Shown: positions 10,425 through 21,103 of the stretch, one piece after another
Numbering within the stretch: position 1 is the first letter of the stretch
How the letters are laid out: each line of letters opens with the position of its first letter
Position numbers and translations under genes: made by a program
Notes under the pieces: generated by a model
What the model saw: the letters and a program-made list of their open reading frames with translations, nothing else
Database searches by the model: none
Told to the model about the DNA's origin: nothing
Assembly: GCF_000372725.1 (NCBI RefSeq)
Contig: NW_005195584.1
Coordinates: forward strand, 260,246 to 324,245
Origin: Emiliania huxleyi CCMP1516
Taxonomy: Eukaryota > Haptophyta > Isochrysidales > Noelaerhabdaceae
Length of the DNA stretch: 64,000 nucleotides
Direction: 5' to 3'

Positions 10425-10472
<48 letters not shown>

Positions 10473-11212
10473 GCCGCCCCGCGGCATCGGGGTCCGCGTC
10501 GGCCGCCCCCCCCTCCGCGGTCCCCGCCTGCTCCAGCTCGAGCGACGAGCTGCGGAGGTCGGCGATGGCGGCGCCAAAGTCCGCGCCGGTGACGCGGCAG
10601 CCGGCGGTGTCGGCGAGCGAGACGGCGCGGTCGAGTGCGCGCGCGACGGCGGCGCGCACCAGCCCGGAGATTGCGGCGCCGGAGAAGCCTTCCGTCTGCG
10701 CGGCGAGGCCGTCCACCCACGCGCCGAATGCGCGCTCGTCGACGCGCTCGAGCGTGCACTCGCCGCCGGCCGCCGCGCCGCCGTCGAGGGCGAGGCGGCC
10801 GGAGTCTCGCATCCGCTCGAGGTGGATGCGGAGGATGGCTGCCCGGCCCGTGGCCTCGGGCATGCCGCACTCGACCTGCACCTCGAGGCGGCCCGGCCGC
10901 AGCACCGCGGGGTCGACGAGCTCGCGCCGGTTGGTGAGGGCGACGACGAAGGTGGGTACGGGCAGCCCCGCGACGCCGTCCATCAGCGCGAGCAGCTGGT
11001 TGACCACCGAGTCGCGCGCCGCGCCCCCCTCGGAGGAGCCGCTGTCCTCGGAGCGGCGGCGGGCGATCGCGTCGAACTCGTCCAGAACGATGACGTGGAG
11101 CTCGTTGTCCTCGGCTGCGATCATGACGTCCTCGGCGTCTCCGGGCCGCGCAGGCACGTTCGGCGCCTGCAGAAGAGGGCGGGGAGGACGCTTTACCAGA
11201 GGGTGTCCGTAC

Positions 11213-11244
<32 letters not shown>

Positions 11245-12524
11245 GCCGCCGCTGCTGCTGCTGCTGCCGCTGCCGCCCGAGTCGCTCGCGACTACTCCTC
11301 TCCCGCTGCTACTGCCGCCGCCTTGAGGAAGAGGTCTCGCAGCTGCGCCTCCGAGTTGCCGACGTACCTCGAGGAGCAGGCGGCGGGAGATGAGTGGAGG
11401 GGCAACCGGCTGATTCGTCGACTCGCCGACGCACTTGTCCATGATTTCGGGCCCGCTCACCAGCGTGGCGGGCCGGCGAGAGAGCCCGTGCGCGAGCCTA
11501 CGTGGCGGGCCCCGCGCCTCTCACACGGGCGGGTGCGCAGGCTGTGGCCGCTAGCTCCCGCTTGGCAAAGCCTCGAGGCGAGGTGTGGCCGAGATGTGGC
11601 CGAGGTGCAGCCGAGATGTCACCGAGGTGTGGTCGAGATGTCGCCGAGATGTGGCCGAGATGCAGCCGTGCGCCTCGAGGCGAGGTACGACTTTCCACAG
11701 CCGGGAGGGCCGTACAGCAACAGCCCCTTGACCCGTTCGGCGCCGAGCTCGTCGAGCAGGTAGCGAGGCGCGCAGAGAGGCACCCAGATGCGCCTCCGGA
11801 TCGTCTCCAGCGTCTCGCCGAGCCCGCCCACCGACCGTGTCACCTCTTCCCACGCCTCCGGGTCGAGCGAGCGGTACGCAGCCGCCACCTGCGCCGCGCC
11901 CTCCCTCTGCTCAAACCAGTTGCCCGGCCGCCTCGCCAGGTCGGCCATCAGCTTTGGCCGCGCGCTCTCGGCCGCCTTGGCCGCCGCCTCCTTGGCCGCC
12001 TTCTTCGCCTCGGCGAGCGCCAGGATGTACTCCTCCTGCTTCTCCACCCACGCCCTCTCGCGCTCCGCCGCCTCGGCGAGCCGCGCCTCCTTCTCAGCCA
12101 GCGCCGCCGCCTCGCGCCGCGACGCAGTCATCGCCGCGAGGTGCGCTGCAGCCGAGCTCGCCTCCTGCCACCGCGCGTGGAACGCCGCCCAGCCCGCGCG
12201 GCTCACGTCCTCGCCATCAGCAGCGCTGACGGCGGCGCAAAGCTCGTCCGCAAGTTCCGGAGCGAGCGCAGCGCCGTTGCAGAAGAGCTGTTCAAAGGCG
12301 AGTACGAAGCCGTCCACGTCCATCTCGGCATCCTGCTGCGTCGAGACACCACACATCCGGCAGAGGTTGGAGTAGGTGGAGTTGGCGCTGCTCACGTCAA
12401 CCGCTGCCTGCGTCCGGCCTTGCGAGACCGGCTCGGAGGCACACGCGAGAGGCTGGCCGCAGCGCGGAGGCGGTGTTCTTCGGACGAGCAGCCCAGCGAG
12501 AAGGAGGGGCAAATAGAGAGGCAT
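10399..12524 (-). CDS. NSF/Sec18-like single-AAA ATPase with EF-hand-like and coiled-coil N-terminus
   Basis: Four exons are proposed: 12524-11689, 11497-11435, 11367-11313 and 11166-10399 (573 residues; phases agree throughout). The N-terminus is unlike NSF: after a hydrophobic MPLYLPLLLAGLL start there is an EF-hand-like pair (DAEMDVDGFVLAFEQLF, then ADGEDVSRAGWAAF) and a long Ala/Glu/Lys coiled coil. The AAA module follows: Walker A GPPGCGKS at the end of exon 1, VSGPEIMDKYVGNSEAQLR across exons 2-3, Walker B VIVLDEFDA, then VNQLLALMDGV, TNRRELVDPAVLRPGRLEVQ (sensor 1 and arginine fingers) and SGAAISGLVRAA. This is the NSF D1 signature. There is no second AAA domain. The C-terminus carries a 15-residue polyGln from a CTG/CAG run at about 10429-10471. 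SNARE disassembly is possible but unproven for this architecture. Confidence 0.8.
11580..11685 (-). repeat. Short tandem repeat inside intron 1 of the AAA gene
   Basis: On the plus strand, repeats of GTGGCCGAGATG and variants fill most of the intron and are bracketed at both ends by CCTCGAGGCGAGGT. The left bracket is at about 11571 and the right one overlaps the 5' splice site. Confidence 0.7.
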
Positions 12525-14093
12525 GGGCAGTACACTCCCTCTTCACGGCTGGAGCGGCCATCCGGTTACTGTGGCGGCAGAACGAGGACGTGGGCGCTGA
12601 GCTACGGGTACTCTTACACTGTGCGATTTCGGGCCCAGGGTTGTGCGTTTATGTGGAGAGGAGGGGTGCTTCAACGTGACCGTGCTCGTCGAAATGTCTC
12701 ATTGGTGATCAACTAAAACTCGAGCGACGCCAACCAACAAACCTCTCGCCAACCAAGTCGTTTCGCTTCGTGGAGAAGCTCGCAAGGAAGCTGGCCCGAC
12801 ATCCGTGCAGAACCGGCATGCCGGCGTGCGGCACCGTGCCGCCATAGAGGATAGCGGTGCCGCGCTCGGCCCGCAACACGACGCTCGGCGGTTCGTTCAG
12901 ATTTCCGGTCCGACCACCGGCCGCTTGCCCGCGCCTCACGCGACCAGACAGAACCCAGTGCCGCCGCCCTCGTAGCTCTCGGGCGTTGAGAGTGGGATGA
13001 GTACCGTGAGAGTCTGTCTGTCGACGTGTGCATTGAGTGCGAGGAGTGAGCTCTGTCCTCTGAGTCACGTCTGAGAATGGTTGGGTAGTAGGGCTAGAGG
13101 GTCGCTCTACACTTAGCCTCTGCAGCGAGCGAGCGCTCAACTTAGCCCCCGCACGGAGCCGGGCTCGGACTTAGACGCTGTATGGTCGGGGGCCATGAAC
13201 TTAGACGGCACAAGGCCAAATCCGGGTAAAACCCGGGTATACCTGCAAAAGTCCAGGTTTACCCGAAAAATACCTGGACGCGTCCCGACCAACGTATGCC
13301 GCGCACGACGCCATATCGCCTTGTCCCAGGGCCAGTGCGCTACTTGCGGCGCGCAACTCCTGCTCAAGTACGCGCACCGTACCATGTGCTGCCGCTATGC
13401 GTGTCTTAAGGCGGCTGCGGCGAAGCGGCGGGCGCGGCATGCCGATGGCAGTGCGGACGATGCGGTTGCGATGTGTTCTGCTTCAAGATCGTGGCGGTGC
13501 TTGGCATGCACTTCTGCGATCCCAATCAGCTCATCGCAACGAAGCAGCGCAACAAGCTGGCTGCTGCCAACAAGGCCCTATGCTAGATCTACCTCACGCG
13601 CGGATCGTTCAAAGAGGACCAGCATACACAGGCTTCCTTGACATGCGTTTGTTTGAGCTTGAGGCTATTTGTGAGAACTGTTTGGCTTGAAGATTGCGCT
13701 CAAGAAGAGCAACGAGAATCGGAAGAGGAGGATGCTGAGGCGGCGATTGCTGAGCATGAGAAGGATCGATCCGGATTAGAAGGCGCCCGCCGCAGGCGAA
13801 GAAAATTTGGGGGCTAGCGCCGTATCGTTGATCACGGTGGGAGCCTCTTGGCCCCAGGCTGTGCCACGGCCGACTTAGCCGATGTAAGAGGCTCTCGCTG
13901 ATCTTAGACCGCGTAAGCACCCCAGCGTGACTAGTCACACTTAGACCCGCTCAGCCTCGAGGCTCAGAACTTAGACTACTACCCAACCAGTCGTCTGAGC
14001 AGTTTGTTGTAAATTTACGGCTTTATCTTTTCCTCAGGTGCAACCAAACGCACACACAACGACACACACACCACTCAGACTAAACACTGATGG
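12525..14093. other. No assured gene; repeated ACTTAGAC motif
   Basis: No domain is visible. A plus-strand frame around 13300-13420 has CATCGAQLL and CCRYAC cysteine pairs but no recognised zinc-binding fold. ACTTAGAC or a one-base variant occurs near 13139, 13168, 13198, 13938 and 13967, an unusual spacing for an 8-mer. The segment 12618-12662 is a dispersed repeat (separate entry). Confidence 0.4.
12618..12662 (+). repeat. Dispersed repeat, copy 1
   Basis: About 45 bp nearly identical to 62421-62465, sharing GCGATTTCGGG and GGGTTGTGCGTTTATGTGGAG. Same strand, 50 kb apart. Confidence 0.7.
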
Positions 14094-15067
14094 TCAATGC
14101 GACAGCTTATGATGCATGTTTTTGAACCGCCTGGCCAGGTCGTTTGGCGCGGCCTGCACCAGCTCGCGCACCTGGTCCGGCGTGTGCTGCTGCAGCACGT
14201 TGTCGATGTACTCGGGGTAGCCGGCTCGCACCAGCGGCTCGACAAAGGTCTGCGCGATGGCGATGAGCGCCGCGCGGTTGGCCTGCAGGATGGTGAAGGC
14301 GAACACGCAGTCGTTGAGGAACTCGTCCCACTTGCCAGAGGCGGTGAGGCAGCGGTAGAAGCGCTCCGGGATCGGCAGCAGGTTGGCGTCGAACCACGGG
14401 CGCGCGCCGGCGACGTACCCAAAGTCGATGTGCACGAAGATGTCGCGCCGCGGGCCGACGAGCAGCATGTTGTCCTGGTGCCGGTCGGCGAGCCCGAGCA
14501 CGAAGCCGGCGATGAAGGCGCCGGCGGCGGAGTGGTGGAGCGCGCGCGAGTACGTGAAGTCGGGCACGGCCTTAATCGGCACCGCCTCGGGGAGCAGCTC
14601 GATGAAGCCGGCCCGCTCGGCGGTCGGCACCACGGCGTACGTCAGCGTGAAGGCGGCGGAGCCCGCGGCGCGCCAGAGCGCATTCATCTCGTCGAGGAGC
14701 ATGAGGACGAGCACGTCCTGGAAGAGGTTGTCGCCGCGCTTGTACAGGTAGCGGGCCGTCACCGCGCGGCCGGCCGAGGGCGAGAGCCGAGGACTGAGGC
14801 ACTCCGCCTCGGCCGCGGCTCTCGTGTCCTCGGCGGCCTCGGCGTCCTCGCCCGGCGGAGCGTCGATGGAGGAGGGCGGCGCGGGCAGGGCGGAGGGCGG
14901 GGGCGGGAGCGATAATGACAAGTCGAGCCCCGACGAGCGCAGCGCTGCCGCGGCTGGCGGCTGCGGCGTGGATCCAGCGGCCTCGGCCGGAGGGACCGCC
15001 TCCTCCCGCGGTGAGCCGGCACGCTCCTCGGAAAACGTCGTCGTCGGCGTCGATGTCGTTGGCGGGA

Positions 15068-15128
<61 letters not shown>

Positions 15129-16986
15129 GAACGGCGGCGGTGGCTGCGGCGGCGGCGAATACTGCTCGGCTGGCTGCGGCGATGAGGGCTTCGCGGCCGG
15201 CGCTGGCGGCAAAGGCTCCGCTGCAGACGGCGAAACCGGCTCGGATGGCTGTGCAGGAGACGGCGAAACCGGCTGGGCAGGCCGGTGCGGCGAGGACGGC
15301 TCTGCAGACAACGGCGGCGACGGCTGGGCTGGCGAGTGCGGCGACGCGGGCGAGGCTGACTCGCGGAGTGCCCACGCCAGCTGCTCCTCTTCGGTCAGCC
15401 CGCCTGCGCCGGTGTCGAGCGCCCGGTCCTCCTCCGCCTTGGTCTCGATGGAGGCCTGTATCGCCAGCGCCAGCAAGCGCGCCTCGGAGCCGTCGGCCGC
15501 CGCCTCGGCGTCCGCCTCGGCGTCGGCGGCGGCCTCGTCCGCCGCGTCGGCGCCGCTGTCGCCGAGCACGACCTACGAAAGACAGGCGTGAACAGTGAAA
15601 AAAGGAGAATGTGAGGCGAGCGCCGCTGTCGCCGAGCACGACCTACGAAAGACAGACGTGAACAGTGAAAAAAGGAGAATGTGAGGCGAGCGCCGCTGTC
15701 GCCGAGCGCGGCCTCGACGACGAGCGGCTTGGTGGCGCTGTCGGTGATGCGGCGCAGAACCCTGCACCGCGTGCCATCGGGCGCGACGTGCAGCCACGGC
15801 GGCTGCCCGCTCGGGCTCGATCTCAGCGGCGAGTCGTACTGCGCCTTTGGGATGGGGACGCGTGTGAGGGACGTGTCTGGACGTGTCCTCGAGATGTCCT
15901 TCGCGGCGAGTGGGGCGCCTCGAGCACGGCCGCAAAGCCGCGCAGCGATGCGGGCGCGCCGATGGCGAGAGCGACGAGCCGGCGCACCAAGGCGCTGTGC
16001 ACGCACGCGCGGTAGTGCTGCCACCGGGCGAGCGGGCCGCCGTCCAGCGGCGGCGGCGGCAGCCGCATGCCCGGCAAGAAGCGGCCGAGCTCGGACACGC
16101 CGAGCTCGAAGGGCTCCGAGATGCCGAGGGCCCAGTCGAGGCGCGCCGCGATGGAGGAGAGGTCGGCCGCGCCGCCCCAGCCGCGCACGAGCTGAGTGGC
16201 GTTCTCTTCCACCTCGCGCGCCACGAGCGGCTGCCACGAGAAGAGCTGCAGCTCGCGCAGCTCCTCCTCCGCCTGCTCACAAGGTAGACGGTGCGAGCAG
16301 CGCATCTTCACAGCCGCAGCTCGCGGCTCCCGGGCCGCCTGCTGCGGCTCTGCAGCCGAGGCCTCGGTCTGCGAGGCGGCCGCGCACGCACGCGCCTCCG
16401 CCTGCCGCGTCAGCAGGCACGACGCGAGTGCGTCAGCCAGGCCCGCCTGGTCGGGCTCGAACGACTCCGTTTCAGACGCGACCGCCGCGGACGACGAGAA
16501 GAAGCGCTCCATCAGCAACCGCACGCCCTCGCGCACCGCGGCGGCGCGGCGCACCCGCGCGCCGTGCTCGCGCGCGATGGTCTCGAGGTTGCGCTCCGCC
16601 TGGGCGACGGCAGCGTCAAACACGATGGCCTTGAGCGACTCGATGCACCGGCAGACCGCGCGCACCCACGCGTCTCGCTCGGAGGCGTCGGAGCACCTCA
16701 GCACGAGGCAGACAGGCTGGCCACGCACCGTGCCGCTCACGGTGAGGCAGCGCTCCGCGTCGTCGCCCGCATCGCCGGCGGCTCGGACCTGCGAAGCTCG
16801 GGCGTCGAGGAGGAGCACCTGCAGTTCGCCGCTCTCGTCGCCGCCGTGGTGCCACTCTAGGCTTTGAGCGCGGAGCACGATGTAGCGCGGCCGCCAGGTG
16901 CTGCCGATGCTGCGCGCGAGCACGCTGACCGGCTTCTTCTCGAGCAGGCCCTCCAAGAGGCCGCCGTCCAGGCTGGGCGACGACAT
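14094..16986 (-). CDS. PH-domain phosphatidylinositol 3/4-kinase
   Basis: Three exons: 16986-15919, 15844-15722 and 15572-14094 (about 889 residues, phase 0 junctions). Residues 8-125 form a pleckstrin-homology domain (GLLEKKPVSVLARS, WRPRYIVLRAQSLEWH, final helix ERDAWVRAVCRCI). A helical middle follows. Exon 2 carries PWLHVAPDGTRCRVLRRITD and KPLV, the usual entry to a PI-kinase catalytic domain. Exon 3 starts with an Ala/Asp-rich and very long Pro/Ser-rich linker (polyPro from GGC repeats at 15069-15128). It then carries the catalytic core: GDNLFQDVLVLMLLDEMN, catalytic loop GLADRHQDNMLL, activation segment FVHIDFGYV. All key kinase residues (DRH, N, DFG-like) are present. The enzyme should phosphorylate phosphoinositides at membranes recruited through the PH domain; the positional specificity cannot be decided. 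The low-complexity linker inserted within the kinase lobe is unusual. Confidence 0.82.
15550..15710 (-). repeat. 70-bp tandem repeat forming intron 2 of the PI-kinase gene
   Basis: Units start at 15550, 15620 and 15690 (two full and one partial). On the coding strand each unit begins GTCGTGCTCGGCGACAGCGG and ends TTTCGTAG, so every unit looks like a minimal GT...AG intron, and its first 23 bases match the start of exon 3. Two equivalent 3' splice sites exist. Confidence 0.85.
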
Positions 16987-17149
16987 CGCTGTGTGGGCGC
17001 AGGGCGGTGGCAGGTCCTGGCCACAGTCCACACAGGCGGGCTCTCGCCGACAACCTACACTCAAGTGTGGGGGTCGGCCTTGGATATTTTCTTTATTTGC
17101 TAGGAAGCTTGAAATTCTGGAAAACCTGTCCGGCCCCTGCGGTGCCCCT

Positions 17150-17175
17150 ACCTACCTACCTACCTACCTACCTAC
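17150..17175 (+). repeat. CCTA microsatellite
   Basis: About six CCTA units (TAGG on the other strand). The same simple repeat recurs in shorter form near 37228, 37314, 37366 and 40052, always outside genes. Confidence 0.8.
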
Positions 17176-17203
17176 CCTACTTAAGGGAAACTAAAAAGAA
17201 ATC

Positions 17204-17438
17204 ATAGGTGGGTGAAGGTGGGAGACGAGAGCGACGCGACAGAGGAGGAAGCGGCAGGAGGGAGAACGACGAGATTGGGACGACCGCGAGGTGGCATGAA
17301 GGTTGCAGCGAGAATCGGCGAGAGACTGCGAAGAGAGATAGGAAGAGGGAGACGACCAAGGGTTAGGGTGGGCGACGGTAGCGGCGTGCCGTCCTCCCAT
17401 CCCTCCCTTGGGTTGTCTGTTTTCTTTCTTTCTCTACT
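17204..17438 (-). repeat. Dispersed repeat R1, copy b
   Basis: Reverse-oriented R1 copy: GACCGCGAGGTGGCATGAAGG, GTTGCAGCGAGAATCG, GGTGGGCGAC, then GCGGCGTGCCGTCCTCCCATC and CTTGGGTTGTCTGTTTTC. The central ACACAGGGATTTTAAGGAG block of copies a, c and d is absent, so this is an internal-deletion variant. Confidence 0.75.
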
Positions 17439-17606
17439 ACCAACTTAAAGTGATGGGTGGTGGTATTCTCCTGCAACCACAGTCCGTCCCCAGCGGCGGT
17501 GCTGCGCGGGAGGCGGCCGCGGGCACGCTGGGCTCGATCAGCGGCTCAAGTTGCGCCGAAAACCACGGTCTGACTTCGCATTTTGCGTTTCTCGGCGGTG
17601 GTCACA

Positions 17607-18308
17607 ATGCTATTCGCAGTCGCTCCGTGGTGGCATTTTCTGCCCTTTCCGACGTCTCCGTCCAGCCGGCTGCGCTGCGAGACCGCTGTGCTGCGCGAGT
17701 CGCCGCGCGTTCCCGCTCGCTGGCAGGCGACCCCGGACTGCGAGCGGCCCGTGCGATGGCGGGAGGTGCTCATCACGGACGAGGACTGCAAGCTGCAGAG
17801 GGAGGAGGCGGCGGTGGCGGCGCAGGCGGCAGCGGCGCGCGCGGGGCAGCCAGCCACCACGTACTCAGAGCTCGTGCCGAGCCTCGTGACTGTCGAGCAG
17901 TTTCTCGCGGCGAACGAGCGCGCCGAGGCTCGCGGGCGGCTCCTCGCAGTCAAATTCTACTCGCAGCGCTGCCGCGCGTGCCTGCGGATTGCAGCCAAGT
18001 ACCGGCGGCTCGCGCTCGACTTCTCCTCCGGCGTCGACTGCTACGAGGCGGAGCAGCGCAGCGCTCGCCCTCTCCTCGACGCGCTCGGTGTGACGTCGGT
18101 GCCGACGCTGCAGATATACCGCCCGCACGGCGTCGTGATGCTCACCAGCGGAGCCTACAGGCCCGAGGAGCTTCCGCGGGTGGACAAGCGCGTGCGAACC
18201 GCCCTCCGCAGCATCCGTGAGCGGCCCGGCCTCTGGCTTAGCCGGGGCGAGCGCCTCGAGGCCACCCTCCGAGAGCAGTCCTCCCCTCCCTCCACGCGCC
18301 CACCCTAG
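17607..18308 (+). CDS. Thioredoxin-fold protein with signal peptide
   Basis: A 233-residue protein from the ATG at 17607. The N-terminus (MLFAVAPWWHFLPFPTSP) is hydrophobic and signal-peptide-like, so secretion or, in an alga with a complex plastid, plastid import through the ER is plausible. A thioredoxin domain spans about residues 90-200: LLAVKFYSQRCRACLRI contains the redox CxxC as CRAC, then AAKYRRLALDF, VDCYEAEQ, GVTSVPTLQIYRPHG with the cis-proline after SV. The usual WCGPC is replaced by RCRAC, and the tryptophan is missing, so reduction potential and partner may differ from classical thioredoxin. The C-terminal 35 residues are Arg/Ser/Pro-rich. A second such protein is at 51213-51818. 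Confidence 0.75.
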   Translation: MLFAVAPWWHFLPFPTSPSSRLRCETAVLRESPRVPARWQATPDCERPVRWREVLITDEDCKLQREEAAVAAQAAAARAGQPATTYSELVPSLVTVEQFLAANERAEARGRLLAVKFYSQRCRACLRIAAKYRRLALDFSSGVDCYEAEQRSARPLLDALGVTSVPTLQIYRPHGVVMLTSGAYRPEELPRVDKRVRTALRSIRERPGLWLSRGERLEATLREQSSPPSTRPP

Positions 18309-18869
18309 GCGAAGGGGACGCACCTATCGCACTATCGGCCTCTGTGCTGTGTCATGCTGGGACTCTCCCGCCGCTGTACTCGTCCGGGCCAGGTGCCGCC
18401 GCTGCCACGCCTCCGCCGCTGCCGCACAAATCTGTGTGAGCAACCGGCTGTCATCCTGTCAACGCGTGTGTCGACGTACGCACGTGTGTTGTGGTGGTCT
18501 ACATTCTGTGCGTCACTTTGGATAAACTTGGGCGCACAGCACGGCGCGGCAAGAGCACTGTTATAACACTGCGTAACCTCGCCACATCCCCAAACGCCAA
18601 AAAGTGCAAAGAGAGAACAGAAGATGAGAGACGCCGCGGGCCCCCGGCATGTGCGCGGCAAACAACTCTCTCTCTCAAACCGGCCAGGAGGCTACAGATA
18701 CAGAGATACAGGGAGAAAGGTATTACGCAGGGGCGGGACCAATTCTGGTTTTCTTCTTGACCAACAAGCAGATCGGGGGGCACCGGGGCTGCTCAAGCCT
18801 GTCAAGGGCGTGTGAACGGTGAAGGCGTACAAGCCGAAGGATGCCTCGATCGACAAGGTGTTCTGCAAC
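18309..18869. other. No gene recognised
   Basis: Intergenic stretch between the thioredoxin gene and the retroelement. It includes a CTCTCTCTC tract near 18668 and no coding signal. Confidence 0.4.
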
Positions 18870-20701
18870 ACGCCTCCGCGCGCCAGGCATCCTCGGGGAC
18901 ACCATGGAGGACTGGAGCGTCATATACAAGTGCGGTACGCAGGACGGCATCAGGGGCATGTGCAAAGCCGCATCTGGTGCGGCACCGTGACCGACGGCGT
19001 CAAGGGCATCATCTGCGACGTGCGGGCGTGCGCCTTCTACAAGGACCCGCTGTGCACGGAGGGGCCTGATGCGCGCATCCGCCCGATTGCCATTGGCTGT
19101 GCGCTCCGCCGCCTCTGCTGCAAGGCGGGGACGTGCGACTTGGCTCCGGAGTGGAACAGATACTACACGACGATGCCAATCCAGACGACGCGGCCGACTG
19201 GGAGGCGGACATCTGCTCGGCTGAGGCCGCCCTCTCGCATGCGAAGCAGGCGGCCGCCCATGCGGAGGCGGTCAAGGCGGACGCGTTCACGGTCACGGCG
19301 TCCAAGCACGCGGTCGAGGAGGCGGCGCGGCACCTCGGTGAGGTGAAGGAGCCGCGCAACTTCGTCCGCAACAATGTCTTTGCAAAGGCGGGGTGCGAGC
19401 GCACTGCTTACCATGTGCGCTCGTGGATGGAGTCGCCCCGCTGCAAGGACGACATCATCAGTGACGACGACATCGAGTGCATGTACAACGCCACATGCCG
19501 CGTGGCGATGTTCAAGGCGCTGCGGGAGGAGCCGCTCTTCCAGCAGTGCGTCCCCGTGTACTCGGTCTTCTACGGCTCGCCATCCAAGATCTACTTCAAC
19601 TGCCAGGATGGAGAGCTCGCTGTGCCATGCGGGGCCCTCGACGTGCTCGAGCGTGACATGACGGACATCGGCGGTGACGAGCGGGGAGACGACACCGACG
19701 ATCGCCCGCTTGACATCTCGCCGTCGGACGATGCGGCCACGGTGCGCATGAAGGCGGTCAGGTCGGCAGAGGGCGGCCAGCAGGGCTGCGTGCTGGCCAC
19801 CAACGGATGCTGCCTCCCCTACCAGAAGGCGCTGCGGAAGACGCAGCTCAAGTACCCCAAGGCGGAGTTCGTCATCCAGGCTGACGACACGTCGATTAGG
19901 GCGGCCAGCGCTGACGCCGAGAATGTGCACAAGGCGCTCAAGGCGAACAGGAAGGCGCTCTGCAACACGGTGTCCAACGTGAAGAAGGTGAAGTACTTTC
20001 GGCCTGGAGGCGGAGTGGAGGGCATCCCGGCGGAGCAGCTCGAGATGCAGGGCGGCGAGCTCGTCGGCCTCAAGCTAGTCGGCGTGTACTTGGCCCCGGA
20101 CACGGAGGCCGGGCGGAAGTGGCAGCGCGACAACCTCTCGGCTGAGACTTTACGGCGCGCTTTCGGTCCTCGAGAGGGTCGACCAGCTTCGAGACGACGA
20201 CAAGAACCACGATGTCCGGCAGCTGCGGTACTCGATGATGCGCTGCCGCAGCTCAACGCCGTTCTACTGGATGCGCACGTGTACCCGTGTGTGGTCCGGC
20301 CAGTGCTCGAGGAAGTGGTTGAGCCGGCGCTCAAGAAGTCGTTCGTGCTGCTGGCTGAGGCGGGCCACAGCCCGCAGGAGCTCATCGACCAGGCCTGGGA
20401 GGAGGCCCGGCAGGACGGGCGCTTCGGTGGCTGCGGCCTCGGCGGGCACGCACAAACGACGGATGCGAGCTTTGCGGCCGCTGTCCTCTCGGTCTACCCG
20501 TCACGTCGTGACACCGTCCGACTCCCTCGCCAACTCCAACAAAGGCGACCGCACACCTCCAAGCACAACGGGGTGCTAAGGGCCGCCCAGAATGCCATCC
20601 GGGCGCGCTCGGTTGGCAGCATCATCCTCGGGGATAAGGAAAAGCCCGAGGTGACGCGGCACCTCAACGACACATCCGTGAGGTGCACCGCGCCGCGTTG
20701 A
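18870..20701 (+). mobile_element. Decayed retroelement with reverse-transcriptase motifs
   Basis: Reverse-transcriptase motifs appear in order but in two frames. From about 18980 to 19150 one frame holds GVKGIICDVRACAF and IRPIAIGCALRRLCCKAG, matching the RT motif RPIxxxxxxxRxxxK. A second frame (19133-20701, 522 codons) holds the D...NA..R region (DDIECMYNATCRVAMFKAL), SVFYGSPSKIYF, GGQQGCVLATNG as RT motif B and FVIQADDTSI as the catalytic YxDD box with Gln in place of Tyr. A helical thumb-like part follows. The central block of 19170-19340 is Ala-rich and unusual for RT. The frame change near 19150 indicates decay or an indel. No terminal repeats or endonuclease were found, so the class (non-LTR-like) is uncertain. 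Confidence 0.6.
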
Positions 20702-21103
20702 TTCGCGACCACCGTCGGCCGCGGACGGCGGCGGCATGCCGGCCGCGGGCGCTCGCGAGACGCGTCGCTCTGCGCTGATCGGTTCGTTCGACTCGTTGTG
20801 CCGCCGCACGCCCGGCGGCCGCGGGTCCCAGAAGTGGTTGCGCGGGCCTCTTCCTGGCGGCCGCGGGACGGCGTCGGGCACGTCGTCGGTCGCAATAGCG
20901 GCGCGGCGAGCCGCGGCACGTCGCTGCTGGCGCTGGTGGTTTCAGGTCGGCATAGTCCAGAGCAAAGTGGACGGATCGAGAGCCACGGGTGCCACATTTG
21001 TGCGGAAAGTGGGAAATATGTCTCCTTGCGCGGTGCGCCTTCTCTTTCTCGTGTTGTGCGAGGGCGGGTTGCGAATCTCTCTCTTGCTACGCCGGCGCCC
21101 GCC
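20702..21103. other. No gene recognised
   Basis: GC-rich 400-bp stretch between the retroelement and the tautomerase-like gene; possible 5' region of the latter. Confidence 0.35.

Noticed and set aside
11431..11460. CVGES as the continuation of GPEIMDK in the AAA gene
   Set aside because: Although NSF-like at first sight, continuing in frame gives no AAA sequence. Splicing from GACAA to the near-duplicate at 11367 restores KYVGNSEAQLRDLF. The likeness is due to the duplicated intron edge.
13195..13641. Possible zinc-finger protein
   Set aside because: Only two short cysteine pairs in an otherwise Arg/Ser-rich frame; no recognisable finger spacing.
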